Shown in pieces: positions 17,989 through 26,286 of a stretch of 64,000 nucleotides of DNA. The stretch is from a virus. The stretch covers positions 20,506-84,505 of the IMG/VR virus record IMGVR_UViG_3300020433_000002, one strand, 5' to 3'. The position numbers and the translations under genes were made by a program. Position 1 is the stretch's first letter, and each line of letters starts with the position of its first letter. The notes under the pieces are model-generated. The model saw nothing but the letters and a program-made list of their open reading frames with translations. It had not been told where the DNA came from and ran no database searches.

Positions 17989-18747
17989 ATGGCCCGTAAA
18001 AGAAAAACCTCTGGGGATCAACCTATTGGTGTGGGGATGACTGGTAAACAGATGAGGAGGAAAAAACCTCTGAATGCTGATTATTTGATTGATATTCAAC
18101 CTCTTACTGAAAATCAAAAAAGACTATTTGATTCCTATAAAGAAGGAAAACACCTCGTTGCCTATGGAGCAGCTGGGACAGGAAAAACTTTCGTTACTCT
18201 CTTCAATGCTCTAAAGGACGTTTTAAACGATAGGACTCCTTATGAAAGAATCTATATTGTAAGATCATTAGTATCTACAAGAGAGATTGGATTTTTACCA
18301 GGTGATTATGAAGATAAATCAGACATCTATCAAGTGCCTTACAAGCACATGGTAAAGTATATGTTTGAAATGAACTCTGATGCTGATTTTGAGATGCTTT
18401 ATGGAAATCTAAAAGCACAGGATACAATTAAATTCTGGAGTACCTCGTTTTTAAGAGGAACTACACTCGATAATGCTATTGTGATTGTTGATGAATTTCA
18501 AAACCTCAATTTCCATGAACTCGATAGTATTATTACCAGAATAGGAGAAAATAGTAAGATATGTTTCTGTGGGGATGCTAGACAATCTGATTTACTTAAA
18601 ACTAATGAAAGAAACGGTATAGTGGACTTTATGAACATCTTGCGTAAAATGAATTCTTTTGATATAATAGAATTTGGAATTGATGATATCATTCGTTCTG
18701 GACTCGTGAAGGAGTATATTATTGCTAAACTTGAGATGGGTATGTAA
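17989..18747 (+). CDS. phoH: PhoH-like P-loop ATPase
   Basis: This 252-residue protein has Walker A GAAGTGKT (residues 60-67), Walker B VIVDEFQNL, and a later ICFCGDARQSD segment, as in PhoH and the helicase-like SF1 core. PhoH is a marker gene of marine myoviruses. Its real role is unsettled; it was named for phosphate-starvation control in E. coli. Its stop overlaps the next start (TAATG). Confidence 0.92.
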   Translation: MARKRKTSGDQPIGVGMTGKQMRRKKPLNADYLIDIQPLTENQKRLFDSYKEGKHLVAYGAAGTGKTFVTLFNALKDVLNDRTPYERIYIVRSLVSTREIGFLPGDYEDKSDIYQVPYKHMVKYMFEMNSDADFEMLYGNLKAQDTIKFWSTSFLRGTTLDNAIVIVDEFQNLNFHELDSIITRIGENSKICFCGDARQSDLLKTNERNGIVDFMNILRKMNSFDIIEFGIDDIIRSGLVKEYIIAKLEMGM

Positions 18748-19436
18748 TGTTTAAACATATTGATTTGAATCTCCCTAAACTTAGTAGGGAGACTATTGAT
18801 GGAGTTCGTTATTACTCAGTACCAGACGAAGATGAGTTACTTAGACTTGTTTCAATTACTTCCGTCACTAGCCACTTTAATAAAGAAATCTTTGTTGATT
18901 GGAGAAAGAGGGTAGGTAATGAAGAGGCAGATCGTATCACGAAAGCGGCTACAACCCGTGGAACTGATATGCACTCACTCACGGAACATTATTTAAAGAA
19001 CGATCAATTACCTCAGGTTCCTCCTATTTCTGATTTTTTATTTAAAATCTCAAAGGGGGAACTCAACAAAATAGATAATATCCACACCCTTGAAGGTGCC
19101 CTATATAGTAAACAACTGGGTATTGCAGGAACCGTTGACTGTATCGCAGAATATGATGGTGAGTTAGCAATAATAGATTTTAAAACATCTAAGAAACCAA
19201 AGCCAAGAGAATGGATAGAACATTATTTTGTCCAAGCGATGGCATACGGTTGTATGTTGTATGAACTAAAAAATATATCAGTTAAAAAATTGGTCATTAT
19301 TATGGCTTGTGAAAATGGAGAATGTGTAGTTTATGAAGAGTACAACAAAGCAAAGTACATCAAACTTCTCGACAAATATATTAGAAAGTTTGTTAGAGAT
19401 AAACTGGAAATCTATGGAACCGAACAAAGAACTTGA
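18747..19436 (+). CDS. PD-(D/E)XK nuclease (RecB/Cas4-like exonuclease)
   Basis: This 229-residue protein has the nuclease core GIAGTVDCIAEYDGELAIID with Asp131 and then D144-F-K146 (IIDFKTSKK), plus the QAMAYGCML helix (Gln163 region). This is the RecB-type PD-(D/E)XK layout with the trailing Q-x3-Y. It probably takes part in recombination or DNA end processing. It sits between PhoH and gp33 in one operon. Confidence 0.75.
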   Translation: MFKHIDLNLPKLSRETIDGVRYYSVPDEDELLRLVSITSVTSHFNKEIFVDWRKRVGNEEADRITKAATTRGTDMHSLTEHYLKNDQLPQVPPISDFLFKISKGELNKIDNIHTLEGALYSKQLGIAGTVDCIAEYDGELAIIDFKTSKKPKPREWIEHYFVQAMAYGCMLYELKNISVKKLVIIMACENGECVVYEEYNKAKYIKLLDKYIRKFVRDKLEIYGTEQRT

Positions 19437-19674
19437 GCAAGTAATGGAGAAGAAGTTTCTTACTCCCGCTAAATTTGCAATGGAAATTGAGTCAATAGTA
19501 TCTAAAGAAGATATGAATTACATTGATGCAATATGTTACTATTGCGAAATCAATGGACTTGAGATAGAATCAGTAACAAAGTTAGTTTCTAAACCACTCA
19601 AAGAGAAATTGAAGTGGGATGCACAAGAACTTAATTTTATGAAAAAAACATCAAGAGCTAAATTACCACTATAA
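19414..19674 (+). CDS. 33: gp33-like late transcription accessory protein
   Basis: This 86-residue protein starts MEPNKELEQVMEKKF (an internal ATG at 19444 is also possible). It has the helical core FAMEIESIVSKEDMNYIDAI, then LVSKPLKEKLKWDA and a conserved end KKTSRAKLPL. It resembles cyanophage gp33, which links host RNA polymerase to the sliding clamp at late promoters; the hydrophobic C-terminus fits clamp binding. It overlaps the nuclease gene by 23 nt. Confidence 0.65.
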   Translation: MEPNKELEQVMEKKFLTPAKFAMEIESIVSKEDMNYIDAICYYCEINGLEIESVTKLVSKPLKEKLKWDAQELNFMKKTSRAKLPL

Positions 19675-20327
19675 TGGCGACTTTAATTAGTAATATGCCC
19701 GCAGAGGAAGTGTGGGTAAGAAAAGAATATCTTACCGACTTCGAATCAGGACATGGTGAATTTACACCAGGTGTCTGGGTATCTGCAAAATCCATTCCTG
19801 GCCGTGCTTTTTATTTTGAGACATACTTACCAGAATATGCAGCAATATTTGATAAACTACCTATCAGTGCTTTTTTAAGTAGACCTCAAACACCTGATCC
19901 AGACATGGATCTACCTAACTTACAGTTCTGGAACTGTATGGATTATGGTGTTACGACTATATGCAAACAGTTTATAGGTTCTATGGATTATGAGTGTTAT
20001 ACTAGAGATTTTGGAACACAGCAAGGAAAATATGTGGTCACATTAGATAATTATCACTGTGATATTGATACTCCTGATTTTAGTACATCAGAAACACCCG
20101 CAGAACATAAGAGTCATAATCTTATAGAATTGAACAATGGACAGTTCGCACTGTATCCTAATAATAGATTGAGAATTTACGACAATTCCTTAACTCCTAA
20201 AAATCCTAAAATGCCTGATTTTAAAGTATCCACAAAATACTTTAGTGTTGAGAGAGGACATATGGAAAGGTATGGAGATACTAACGATTATCATTATGGT
20301 TTAAATGAAGATTCCGAACAAAACTGA
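19674..20327 (+). CDS. Conserved cyanophage hypothetical protein (217 aa)
   Basis: It has an aromatic-rich, beta-type sequence (GVWVSAKSIPGRAFYFETYL; LQFWNCMDYGVTTICKQFIG). I recognise it as a widely shared cyanomyovirus gene of unknown role between gp33 and gp59. It overlaps neighbours by 1 and 23 nt. No catalytic motif seen. Confidence 0.65.
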   Translation: MATLISNMPAEEVWVRKEYLTDFESGHGEFTPGVWVSAKSIPGRAFYFETYLPEYAAIFDKLPISAFLSRPQTPDPDMDLPNLQFWNCMDYGVTTICKQFIGSMDYECYTRDFGTQQGKYVVTLDNYHCDIDTPDFSTSETPAEHKSHNLIELNNGQFALYPNNRLRIYDNSLTPKNPKMPDFKVSTKYFSVERGHMERYGDTNDYHYGLNEDSEQN

Positions 20328-20508
20328 ACTAACACATTTACGTCTTCAAGCAATGCTCAGAGAACATAGTTTCCCTGATCTTAAATATATTGGAGAGAAA
20401 AAAAGTTGGAAATCAGGAGAAATTGAGCACTGGTATAAAATCGGTAATCATGAAGTGCCTGTTGATGCAATTGACTCTTTAGAGGCTGAAGAAGATGAAG
20501 CAGATTGA
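20305..20508 (+). CDS. Small hypothetical protein (67 aa)
   Basis: Starts MKIPNKTELTHLRLQAML and has an acidic end (EAEEDEAD). It overlaps the previous gene by 23 nt and the next by 14 nt. Not recognised beyond being part of this conserved operon. Confidence 0.6.
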   Translation: MKIPNKTELTHLRLQAMLREHSFPDLKYIGEKKSWKSGEIEHWYKIGNHEVPVDAIDSLEAEEDEAD

Positions 20509-21121
20509 AGTATTGCCTCAGACCATATATGAATTTTATGCTGATCCAAAGATTACAGCATTAGGTGTAGAATTGCTTAAAAAGGAAAAATTAATTCATC
20601 AAGAACATTCTACAACTTATCAGATTTCGGGGATGACTGAAGATGCCCGTCTGAATCTCAGACCTGAGTATGCACCTATTATGAATTGGATACTTGCATG
20701 TTTAGATGAGGTAAAAATATCAAGAAATTTGCAGTGTGATCGTATAGATATTACTCAGTCTTGGGGTGTAGTCACCACATATAATACACACCAACCAAGA
20801 CATTTTCATACCAATTCTTATATAAGTGGTGTTCTTTACTTGACGGATTCACCTACAGGTACTACACTATATCAGAATAGTATATGGGAATTAGAAAATC
20901 ACCCATTAGTAACTGTTAGGAGTATGGATGACTCTCGTGAAATTACTCATAAAGTACGTGCAAAAGCAGGTACTCTAAGTTTATTTCCCTCTAATCTGGA
21001 ACATGAGGTAAAACCAAGTAATGATTTTAATGATAGATATAGTCTAGTAGTCAATACTTTTCCAGCTGGTAGAGTGGGTCATTACAGATCCTTTAGTGGA
21101 ATGGAAATTGAGATTAAATGA
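20495..21121 (+). CDS. 2-oxoglutarate/Fe(II) oxygenase (TIGR02466-like)
   Basis: This 208-residue protein has the segment PRHFHTNSYISGVLYL (His103 and His105), which matches the HxHxNSxxSG pattern of TIGR02466 putative 2OG oxygenases. A distal His lies in FPSNLEHEVKP, and an Arg in DRYSLVVN would bind 2-oxoglutarate. The substrate is unknown. It lies in the replication operon, just before gp59 (4-nt overlap). Confidence 0.75.
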   Translation: MKQIEVLPQTIYEFYADPKITALGVELLKKEKLIHQEHSTTYQISGMTEDARLNLRPEYAPIMNWILACLDEVKISRNLQCDRIDITQSWGVVTTYNTHQPRHFHTNSYISGVLYLTDSPTGTTLYQNSIWELENHPLVTVRSMDDSREITHKVRAKAGTLSLFPSNLEHEVKPSNDFNDRYSLVVNTFPAGRVGHYRSFSGMEIEIK

Positions 21122-21714
21122 AAGTGACACCATTTGAGACTTACCAAACATATCTTTCAATGAAAAGTCATTTTACTAACCCTAAGTATGACTTTATAAA
21201 ATATGGTGGTAAGTCAAGGGCTACAATGTCTGCCTTTAACAAAAGAAAAGACAAATACTGGTTTGAAAAAACATCCAGAAAATACTCTGACGAAGAAGTC
21301 GTAAACTTCCTATTAGCAAACTTTGTAACAACCGATAACCCACAAAACTTATGGATTGGAGAAATTATCAATTCTGGAGAAAGAAACTACGCAGATTGGA
21401 AAAGACGCAAACAGAGTTTGACTTACTTATTCAAAGAACAAGTAGAGAAATTAATATACGAAAACAACTTAGAAGAAGTATTCGATTGCTCGAAGGGCCA
21501 TCCACCATTACTAAAAAAGTATCTGGGTGGAGAAGTAAGTTTAGAAACGCTTACGATACTGGAAAAGGTTTTTTCTTTCGCAAAAAACTTTGATAAAAAA
21601 CTAAAAGATCCAGTGTGGGAATCCGTCAGTTTAAAGATAAAAAAATACATTCCCTTTATAAATATTAATGTATTCCATTATAAAAACGTATTAAGAGACA
21701 TTATCAATGAGTGA
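21118..21714 (+). CDS. 59: gp59 helicase loader
   Basis: This 198-residue protein is near T4 gp59 length (217). It matches T4 gp59 in several places by eye: YDFIKYGGKSR then FNKRKDKYWFEKTSRKY near the N-terminus, LWIGEI in the middle and DPVWESVSLKIKKY near the end. It loads the gp41 helicase onto gp32-coated DNA; gp32 follows two genes downstream. Confidence 0.88.
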   Translation: MKVTPFETYQTYLSMKSHFTNPKYDFIKYGGKSRATMSAFNKRKDKYWFEKTSRKYSDEEVVNFLLANFVTTDNPQNLWIGEIINSGERNYADWKRRKQSLTYLFKEQVEKLIYENNLEEVFDCSKGHPPLLKKYLGGEVSLETLTILEKVFSFAKNFDKKLKDPVWESVSLKIKKYIPFININVFHYKNVLRDIINE

Positions 21715-22039
21715 ATTTTTCGATTCAGAAATAGTTCGTAAAGAACTAAAAGATATCAATAAACTTCAACAGGAAGTTTATGGTACATTAATGAATTTTA
21801 ATACAATGCCCGATGAGGAAAAGATGGAACACGTTGATAAACTAAGTTCTTTACTTGAAATGCAAAAGGTCATGTACACAAGGTTATCCTTGTCTGATGA
21901 TCCTGCAGCTGAAGAGATGAAAAAGAATTTAGAACAATCACTTACCATTTTGGGTTTCCCAGAAGGTACTGATATACTTACATTATTCCAAGGAATGGAT
22001 AAAACCATTCAAAAAATGAAAAACCATCTTGACGATTAA
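21707..22039 (+). CDS. DUF1825 family protein
   Basis: This 110-residue helical protein begins FFDSEIVRKELKDI and ends LFQGMDKTIQKMKNHL, the pattern of DUF1825, a family known mainly from cyanobacteria and their phages. It lies between gp59 and gp32, overlaps gp59 by 8 nt, and its 3' end holds the -35 box for gp32. Function unknown. Confidence 0.75.
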   Translation: MSEFFDSEIVRKELKDINKLQQEVYGTLMNFNTMPDEEKMEHVDKLSSLLEMQKVMYTRLSLSDDPAAEEMKKNLEQSLTILGFPEGTDILTLFQGMDKTIQKMKNHLDD

Positions 22040-22057
22040 GTCAATGTATGGTATAAT
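22029..22057 (+). promoter_or_regulatory. Sigma-70 promoter for gp32
   Basis: TTGACG (22029-22034) and TATAAT (22052-22057) are exactly 17 nt apart. The -35 sits inside the end of the DUF1825 gene. A GC-containing leader of about 35 nt follows (CCCCCG...CCGAGG), which may be an operator for gp32 autoregulation as in T4. Confidence 0.75.
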
Positions 22058-22098
22058 CTAAACATCCCCCGAATCCAAATTAATCCGAGGTAATCTAA

Positions 22099-23013
22099 AT
22101 GTCATTCGCAGACTTAAAAAAACAATCCAAACTTGGCTCTTTAACTGCAAAGTTAGTTAAAGAAGTTGAGAAAATGAATAACAACGGTGCATCAGGTGAT
22201 GACCGTCTTTGGAAATTAGACGTAGATAAATCAGGTAACGGCTATGCTGTTATAAGATTTCTACCTGCACCAGAAGGTGAGGATCTACCATTCGTAAAAC
22301 TATACTCTCATGCCTTCCAAGGGCCTGGTGGTTGGTATATCGAAAACAGTTTGACTACTCTTGGTCAAAAAGATCCTGTTTCTGAGTACAATACCCAACT
22401 CTGGAACAATGGAACAGATGCAGGTAAAGATACTGCAAGAAAACAGAAACGTAAACTCACTTATATTAGTAACATCTATGTTGTGAAGGATCCTGCTAAT
22501 CCTGAGAACGAAGGTAAAGTATTCTTATTCAAATATGGTAAGAAAATCTTTGATAAACTAACTGCAGCAATGCAACCTGAGTTTGAAGATGAGGAAGCAA
22601 TTGATCCATTTGATTTCTGGCAAGGTGCTAACTTCAAATTGAAGGCTAAGAACGTTGCAGGTTATAGAAACTATGATTCTTCCGAGTTCGCAGCTCAAAG
22701 TCCACTATTAGACGATGATGAAGCGATGGAAGGATTATGGAAGAAGCAAGCATCACTTCAAGAGTTTGTAGGTGCTGATCAATTCAAATCATATGAAGAT
22801 TTGAAGAAACGTCTAGGTTACGTATTAGGTAACAAGACTTCTGCACGTCCTGCATTCGATGAAGACTTAGAAGACTTAAGCGAAGGCCTAAGCAAGGCAG
22901 AACAAGTTGTTGCTGACGCAGTTTCTGCAACTCCTGCACCAGTAAGTGTTGGAGCTCCTGATGAAGAGGAAGATGATACACTATCATACTTTGCGAAACT
23001 CGCATCAGAATAA
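22099..23013 (+). CDS. 32: gp32 single-stranded DNA-binding protein
   Basis: This 304-residue protein is close to T4 gp32 length. It has a basic N-terminal B domain (FADLKKQSKLGSL), an OB-fold core with YAVIRFLPAPEGEDLPFVKL and KRKLTYISNIYVVKDP, and an acidic C-terminus (DEEEDDTLSYFAKLASE) used for partner binding. No cysteine is present, so the zinc site of T4 gp32 is missing. It has its own strong promoter and terminator. Confidence 0.95.
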   Translation: MSFADLKKQSKLGSLTAKLVKEVEKMNNNGASGDDRLWKLDVDKSGNGYAVIRFLPAPEGEDLPFVKLYSHAFQGPGGWYIENSLTTLGQKDPVSEYNTQLWNNGTDAGKDTARKQKRKLTYISNIYVVKDPANPENEGKVFLFKYGKKIFDKLTAAMQPEFEDEEAIDPFDFWQGANFKLKAKNVAGYRNYDSSEFAAQSPLLDDDEAMEGLWKKQASLQEFVGADQFKSYEDLKKRLGYVLGNKTSARPAFDEDLEDLSEGLSKAEQVVADAVSATPAPVSVGAPDEEEDDTLSYFAKLASE

Positions 23014-23020
23014 ACATAAT

Positions 23021-23046
23021 AAAAGGGGTCTTACGACCCCTTTTTT
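23021..23046. terminator. Bidirectional terminator between gp32 and gp53
   Basis: AAAAGGGGTC (23021-23030) pairs with GACCCCTTTT (23035-23044) with a TTAC loop. A-rich on one side and T-rich on the other, it can stop transcription from both converging genes. Confidence 0.9.
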
Positions 23047-23704
23047 ATTGCACTGTAACTTTAGTATTTTCCGTTCGACTTAACTTATCAGTAACACGAT
23101 TTGAAGATCTTTGTACTACCATTATATCTCTCATATCGTTGAGGAACTGATTAAGATAACGTTTTTTAAGAATATGTATAGAACTCTTCTCTATATTTTT
23201 CTTTAGTTCATATTCAAAATTTGTAACTCCTTGTATTGTATCTACAGAAGCTGGAGTTATGTACTGATTGTAATAGAAATAAGTAACTGAAAAATTACCA
23301 TCAACTCTTTTACCTTTAGGAAGAATTAATCTTCCTTCCCCATCTATAATTTCTTTTGTTTCATAATGACGAATAGCATTTATATCTGCACCATACTTAT
23401 CTACACAGAAATTATATAATTGTTGATTAGTTAGAGGCCAATCATCTCTAACATTTAAAATTCCTGCAGTTAATAAAACAACCCAATCTAATTTATCATC
23501 GCCATATAATTCCTCTGCAATATTATCAGGTCTAGCACCTTCTTGAATTTCATACTTGTCGAAGACAGTAAATACACCTTCTAAATCATCACGTATTTTA
23601 TTCCTTCTAAAAAGGTTCTTAACTACAATGTAACTTTGAGATGATAGACTATCAGATAAAAAATTCTGATATGCTACATCTGGTAACTCTCTAAAATATC
23701 CCAT
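23045..23704 (-). CDS. 53: gp53 baseplate wedge protein
   Basis: This 219-residue protein has the gp53 layout: a YFRELPDVAYQNFL start, FDKYEIQEGARPDNIAEELYG, and LDWVVLLTAGILNVRDDWPL. The wedge protein joins neighbouring wedges in the T4 baseplate. It overlaps gp48 by 1 nt on the same strand. Confidence 0.88.
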   Translation of the reverse strand: MGYFRELPDVAYQNFLSDSLSSQSYIVVKNLFRRNKIRDDLEGVFTVFDKYEIQEGARPDNIAEELYGDDKLDWVVLLTAGILNVRDDWPLTNQQLYNFCVDKYGADINAIRHYETKEIIDGEGRLILPKGKRVDGNFSVTYFYYNQYITPASVDTIQGVTNFEYELKKNIEKSSIHILKKRYLNQFLNDMRDIMVVQRSSNRVTDKLSRTENTKVTVQ

Positions 23705-24639
23705 TAGAATCCAACTCCGTCTGAAGTATCTTCGTATGCTTTATAATCTTCATTGTAAACTGGTGTAAGTTCTGTAAAACTTAAAGCCATAGTCATAGAA
23801 ACTGGTGCACCATCATTATATGTTGCCCAAGTTCCATCTGCAGTATAGTTAACATTACATGATTTCAATGCACATAATTTAATTCTATTCAAATAATCTG
23901 CTGCTTTTCCAAGATATTGAATTTCAAAAACTTTTGGTGTTTTGATCATAGCAGCACCCGCACCTTCTGGAGCCATATTTCTTTTGAATGCTTTGATTAT
24001 AGTTCTTACAGTTTGTGCTTCTTTCTGAAATCTTGGTGTAAATTTAAAATTAAAACTGAAATTTCTAATAGTTGGCCCTTTGAATAATAATTCCATATTT
24101 GGATTCAATACTTGACCTGATCCTCTTGCTAATACATCAGCAGCACTAACATTACCTCCAACAGCACTAACTGCCTGTGCTGCAAAGTAATCTTTAACTA
24201 AAGGATTATCTTTAAGTTGATTAACTAAATTCTTTATTTCATTACCAGTTCCTTCCATATTTCCACCCATCACATTTCTAGCTGCATTAACACCACCTGC
24301 TTCCAGAAAATTCATATTGCTTTGTCCCCAGTTAGCATTGTTACTATCTTGTAGTTGTGCGGGTACTGGTAGAATAATATTACCCAGTAGATCTGCTTTT
24401 AACCCATTACTATCTCTTGTTATTTGTCCACTTCTTTTATACTTAAAAATAGTAAACTTTAAAAAATCTTGAGTATTATCTACTGTACTATATGGATATC
24501 TTAAACCTGTAGGTAGTTTTTCTGGAGCTGCTGGTTTTGGCTTAGCAGTAATCAGAGATTCATATTCTTTTACAACATCACTCTGTTGTTTATCAGTAAG
24601 TTTCTGATCTGTTGTTGTACTTGTTGTCTCTTCGGGCAT
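23704..24639 (-). CDS. 48: gp48 baseplate tail-tube-associated protein
   Basis: This 311-residue protein has the segments LRYPYSTVDNTQDFLKF near the N-terminus, ILPVPAQLQDSNNANWG, and IRNFSFNFKFTPRFQKEA, typical of gp48 in T4-like phages, where it starts the tail tube on the baseplate. The N-terminus is Thr/Gln-rich and disordered. An exact late promoter lies 21 nt upstream. Confidence 0.85.
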   Translation of the reverse strand: MPEETTSTTTDQKLTDKQQSDVVKEYESLITAKPKPAAPEKLPTGLRYPYSTVDNTQDFLKFTIFKYKRSGQITRDSNGLKADLLGNIILPVPAQLQDSNNANWGQSNMNFLEAGGVNAARNVMGGNMEGTGNEIKNLVNQLKDNPLVKDYFAAQAVSAVGGNVSAADVLARGSGQVLNPNMELLFKGPTIRNFSFNFKFTPRFQKEAQTVRTIIKAFKRNMAPEGAGAAMIKTPKVFEIQYLGKAADYLNRIKLCALKSCNVNYTADGTWATYNDGAPVSMTMALSFTELTPVYNEDYKAYEDTSDGVGF

Positions 24640-24655
24640 AACAATTACAGTTTTA

Positions 24656-25129
24656 TTATCTATTTATACGGATATTCTGAAAAGGTATCTCTTGTGCGTC
24701 TGGAAGTTCCTCAGCAGTGATTAAATATAGTCCACCAGCGATCTCATCCCATGTATATTGTCTCATTTCACCCCAATGAAAGTTAAGTCCTTTGAATCCC
24801 CAACTAAACACATTTGATACTGCAACTAAAGGGTTTTGATCATATTGGATATTTGGTGTTTTGGGTCGATATACAAATGTATAATAGTTCCCTGCTGTTG
24901 GTACTTTACCACTTTCACGTAATGCATTCATTACTTCTAACATCAAATCATCTGCACTTTCAGTACCAGTCATATTATCTAAAACTTCACGCAATCTATT
25001 TAATTTAGCATCAGTAGGTCTTTTTTCTCTTTGATTTGCAGGAACAGGTAAACCTGTATATTGGCCAGGTTTAGTAGGATTTCTAGCATCAATCTCTGCT
25101 TTTATCTCTTCATAACTTTGTTTAGACAT
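24656..25129 (-). CDS. Conserved cyanophage virion protein (157 aa)
   Basis: It has a helical N-terminus and the segment YYTFVYRPKTPNIQYDQNPL, followed by WGFKGLNFHWGEMRQYTWDE and YLITAEELPDA, which I associate with a conserved cyanomyovirus structural gene between gp48 and gp4. Exact role unknown. It overlaps gp4 by 1 nt. Confidence 0.65.
   Translation of the reverse strand: MSKQSYEEIKAEIDARNPTKPGQYTGLPVPANQREKRPTDAKLNRLREVLDNMTGTESADDLMLEVMNALRESGKVPTAGNYYTFVYRPKTPNIQYDQNPLVAVSNVFSWGFKGLNFHWGEMRQYTWDEIAGGLYLITAEELPDAQEIPFQNIRINR
24661..24668 (-). promoter_or_regulatory. T4-type late promoter on the minus strand (TATAAATA)
   Basis: TATTTATA on the plus strand reads TATAAATA on the minus strand, 21 nt before the gp48 ATG and overlapping the end of the upstream gene. 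Confidence 0.75.
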
Positions 25130-25566
25130 TACTTAATACCTAATTCGTCTTCTGTTAATACTTTAAATTCCCACATTCGGTCAGCACAATACTCTCTTGC
25201 TGCTTTCCATTTTGCTTGATTTCTAGCATATTCATAAACTTCGTAGATATACCCTTTTGTTTTCTTTTTTTGAGGTTTAGGTTCTACGCATTGTTTTTTT
25301 GGTTTGACCTCAATTAAATATTTTTTAACATGACCCGTTGATTCTTTAACCTTGATATAGAAATCTGGAAAGTATCTATGAATCCTATTATCAACTGGAG
25401 ATCTGTACGGGAGGAATATCTCTTCACTTCCCCACTCCAAAATGTTTTCGTTTTTATCACAGTAAACCATGAATTTACGTTCCCACAGAGAACGGTAAAT
25501 TATGTTTCGAAAGTTACCTTTGTACTTCAATGGGTTACTTGGCTGATATCTTCCTTTGTAAGACAC
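25129..25566 (-). CDS. 4: gp4 head-completion protein
   Basis: This 145-residue protein matches T4 gp4 (about 150): YRSLWERKFMVYCD, LEWGSEEIFLPY, RIHRYFPDFYIK and KKYLIEVKPKKQ. The E..D..ExK arrangement is nuclease-like, as proposed for the gp4/gp50 family that finishes filled heads before tail joining. The start is GTG (plus-strand CAC at 25564-25566). Confidence 0.88.
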   Translation of the reverse strand: MSYKGRYQPSNPLKYKGNFRNIIYRSLWERKFMVYCDKNENILEWGSEEIFLPYRSPVDNRIHRYFPDFYIKVKESTGHVKKYLIEVKPKKQCVEPKPQKKKTKGYIYEVYEYARNQAKWKAAREYCADRMWEFKVLTEDELGIK

Positions 25567-25600
25567 TAAATAGAAATATAATAATATAACTATATTTAGA
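25565..25600. promoter_or_regulatory. Divergent region with CTAAATA late-promoter-like boxes
   Basis: ACTAAATA (25565-25572, plus) faces the tail-tube-like gene and TCTAAATA (25600-25593, minus) faces gp4. Both differ from NATAAATA at one place. The same ACTAAATA is found at 35654-35661 ahead of the large S74 fibre gene. Calling this a variant late promoter is inference. Confidence 0.4.
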
Positions 25601-26239
25601 GTGGCTGGACTTATTTCAAAATATAAAATGGGTACTCTTACTAGGATGGATCTTAGTAAGGTCTCTTTGAATAACCAATATCAGGTACATATTGCAGGTA
25701 TATCATTCGAATTAAAGAGATATCTTCAACAATATTATGATCTGCCTAATGATTATGCAAATGGTAATAAGGTTGGTATAATGTGTGCTGAAGCTACATT
25801 ACCTACCAGTTCATTTGCTACATCAGAAGTTAAAGATAATTATCAAGGAATCAATCAACAGTTTGCACATACAAGAATATATGTTGATAGTGATTTCTCA
25901 TTCTACGTAGATCAAGATTATAATGTTCTTAAATTTTTTGAGGGATGGATGGATTATGTTGCAGGTGATGATAACTTTAAAGGTATCACCCGTACTGATG
26001 ATAACAATTACTATAGAAGATTAAACTATCCTATGAACAGAGATAACAAGATAGGATACAAGTCTGGATCATTAACAATTACAAAATTTGAAAAGAATCT
26101 AGATCCAAAGAAAAGTATTACTTATGAATATGTAAATGCCTTTCCAAAGTCAATGACTTCAATACCCGTGCAATATGGTGGTGCTGATCTTGTAAAGGTA
26201 AATGTTCAGTTTGCTTACGATAGATATAGAATGAAATAA
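25601..26239 (+). CDS. Tail-tube-fold protein (gp54/gp19-like)
   Basis: This 212-residue protein starts with GTG. It has the segments YQVHIAGISFELKRYLQQYY, MCAEATLPTSSFATSEV and FAHTRIYVDSDFSFYVDQDY, the pattern of T4 gp19-type tube proteins, in which gp54, the tube initiator, also belongs. Its place next to gp48 favours gp54, but the main tube protein cannot be ruled out. Confidence 0.65.
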   Translation: MAGLISKYKMGTLTRMDLSKVSLNNQYQVHIAGISFELKRYLQQYYDLPNDYANGNKVGIMCAEATLPTSSFATSEVKDNYQGINQQFAHTRIYVDSDFSFYVDQDYNVLKFFEGWMDYVAGDDNFKGITRTDDNNYYRRLNYPMNRDNKIGYKSGSLTITKFEKNLDPKKSITYEYVNAFPKSMTSIPVQYGGADLVKVNVQFAYDRYRMK

Positions 26240-26286
26240 AAAGTCGGTGAAACCCGTATATATAATATATAATGATTTGATTTATT

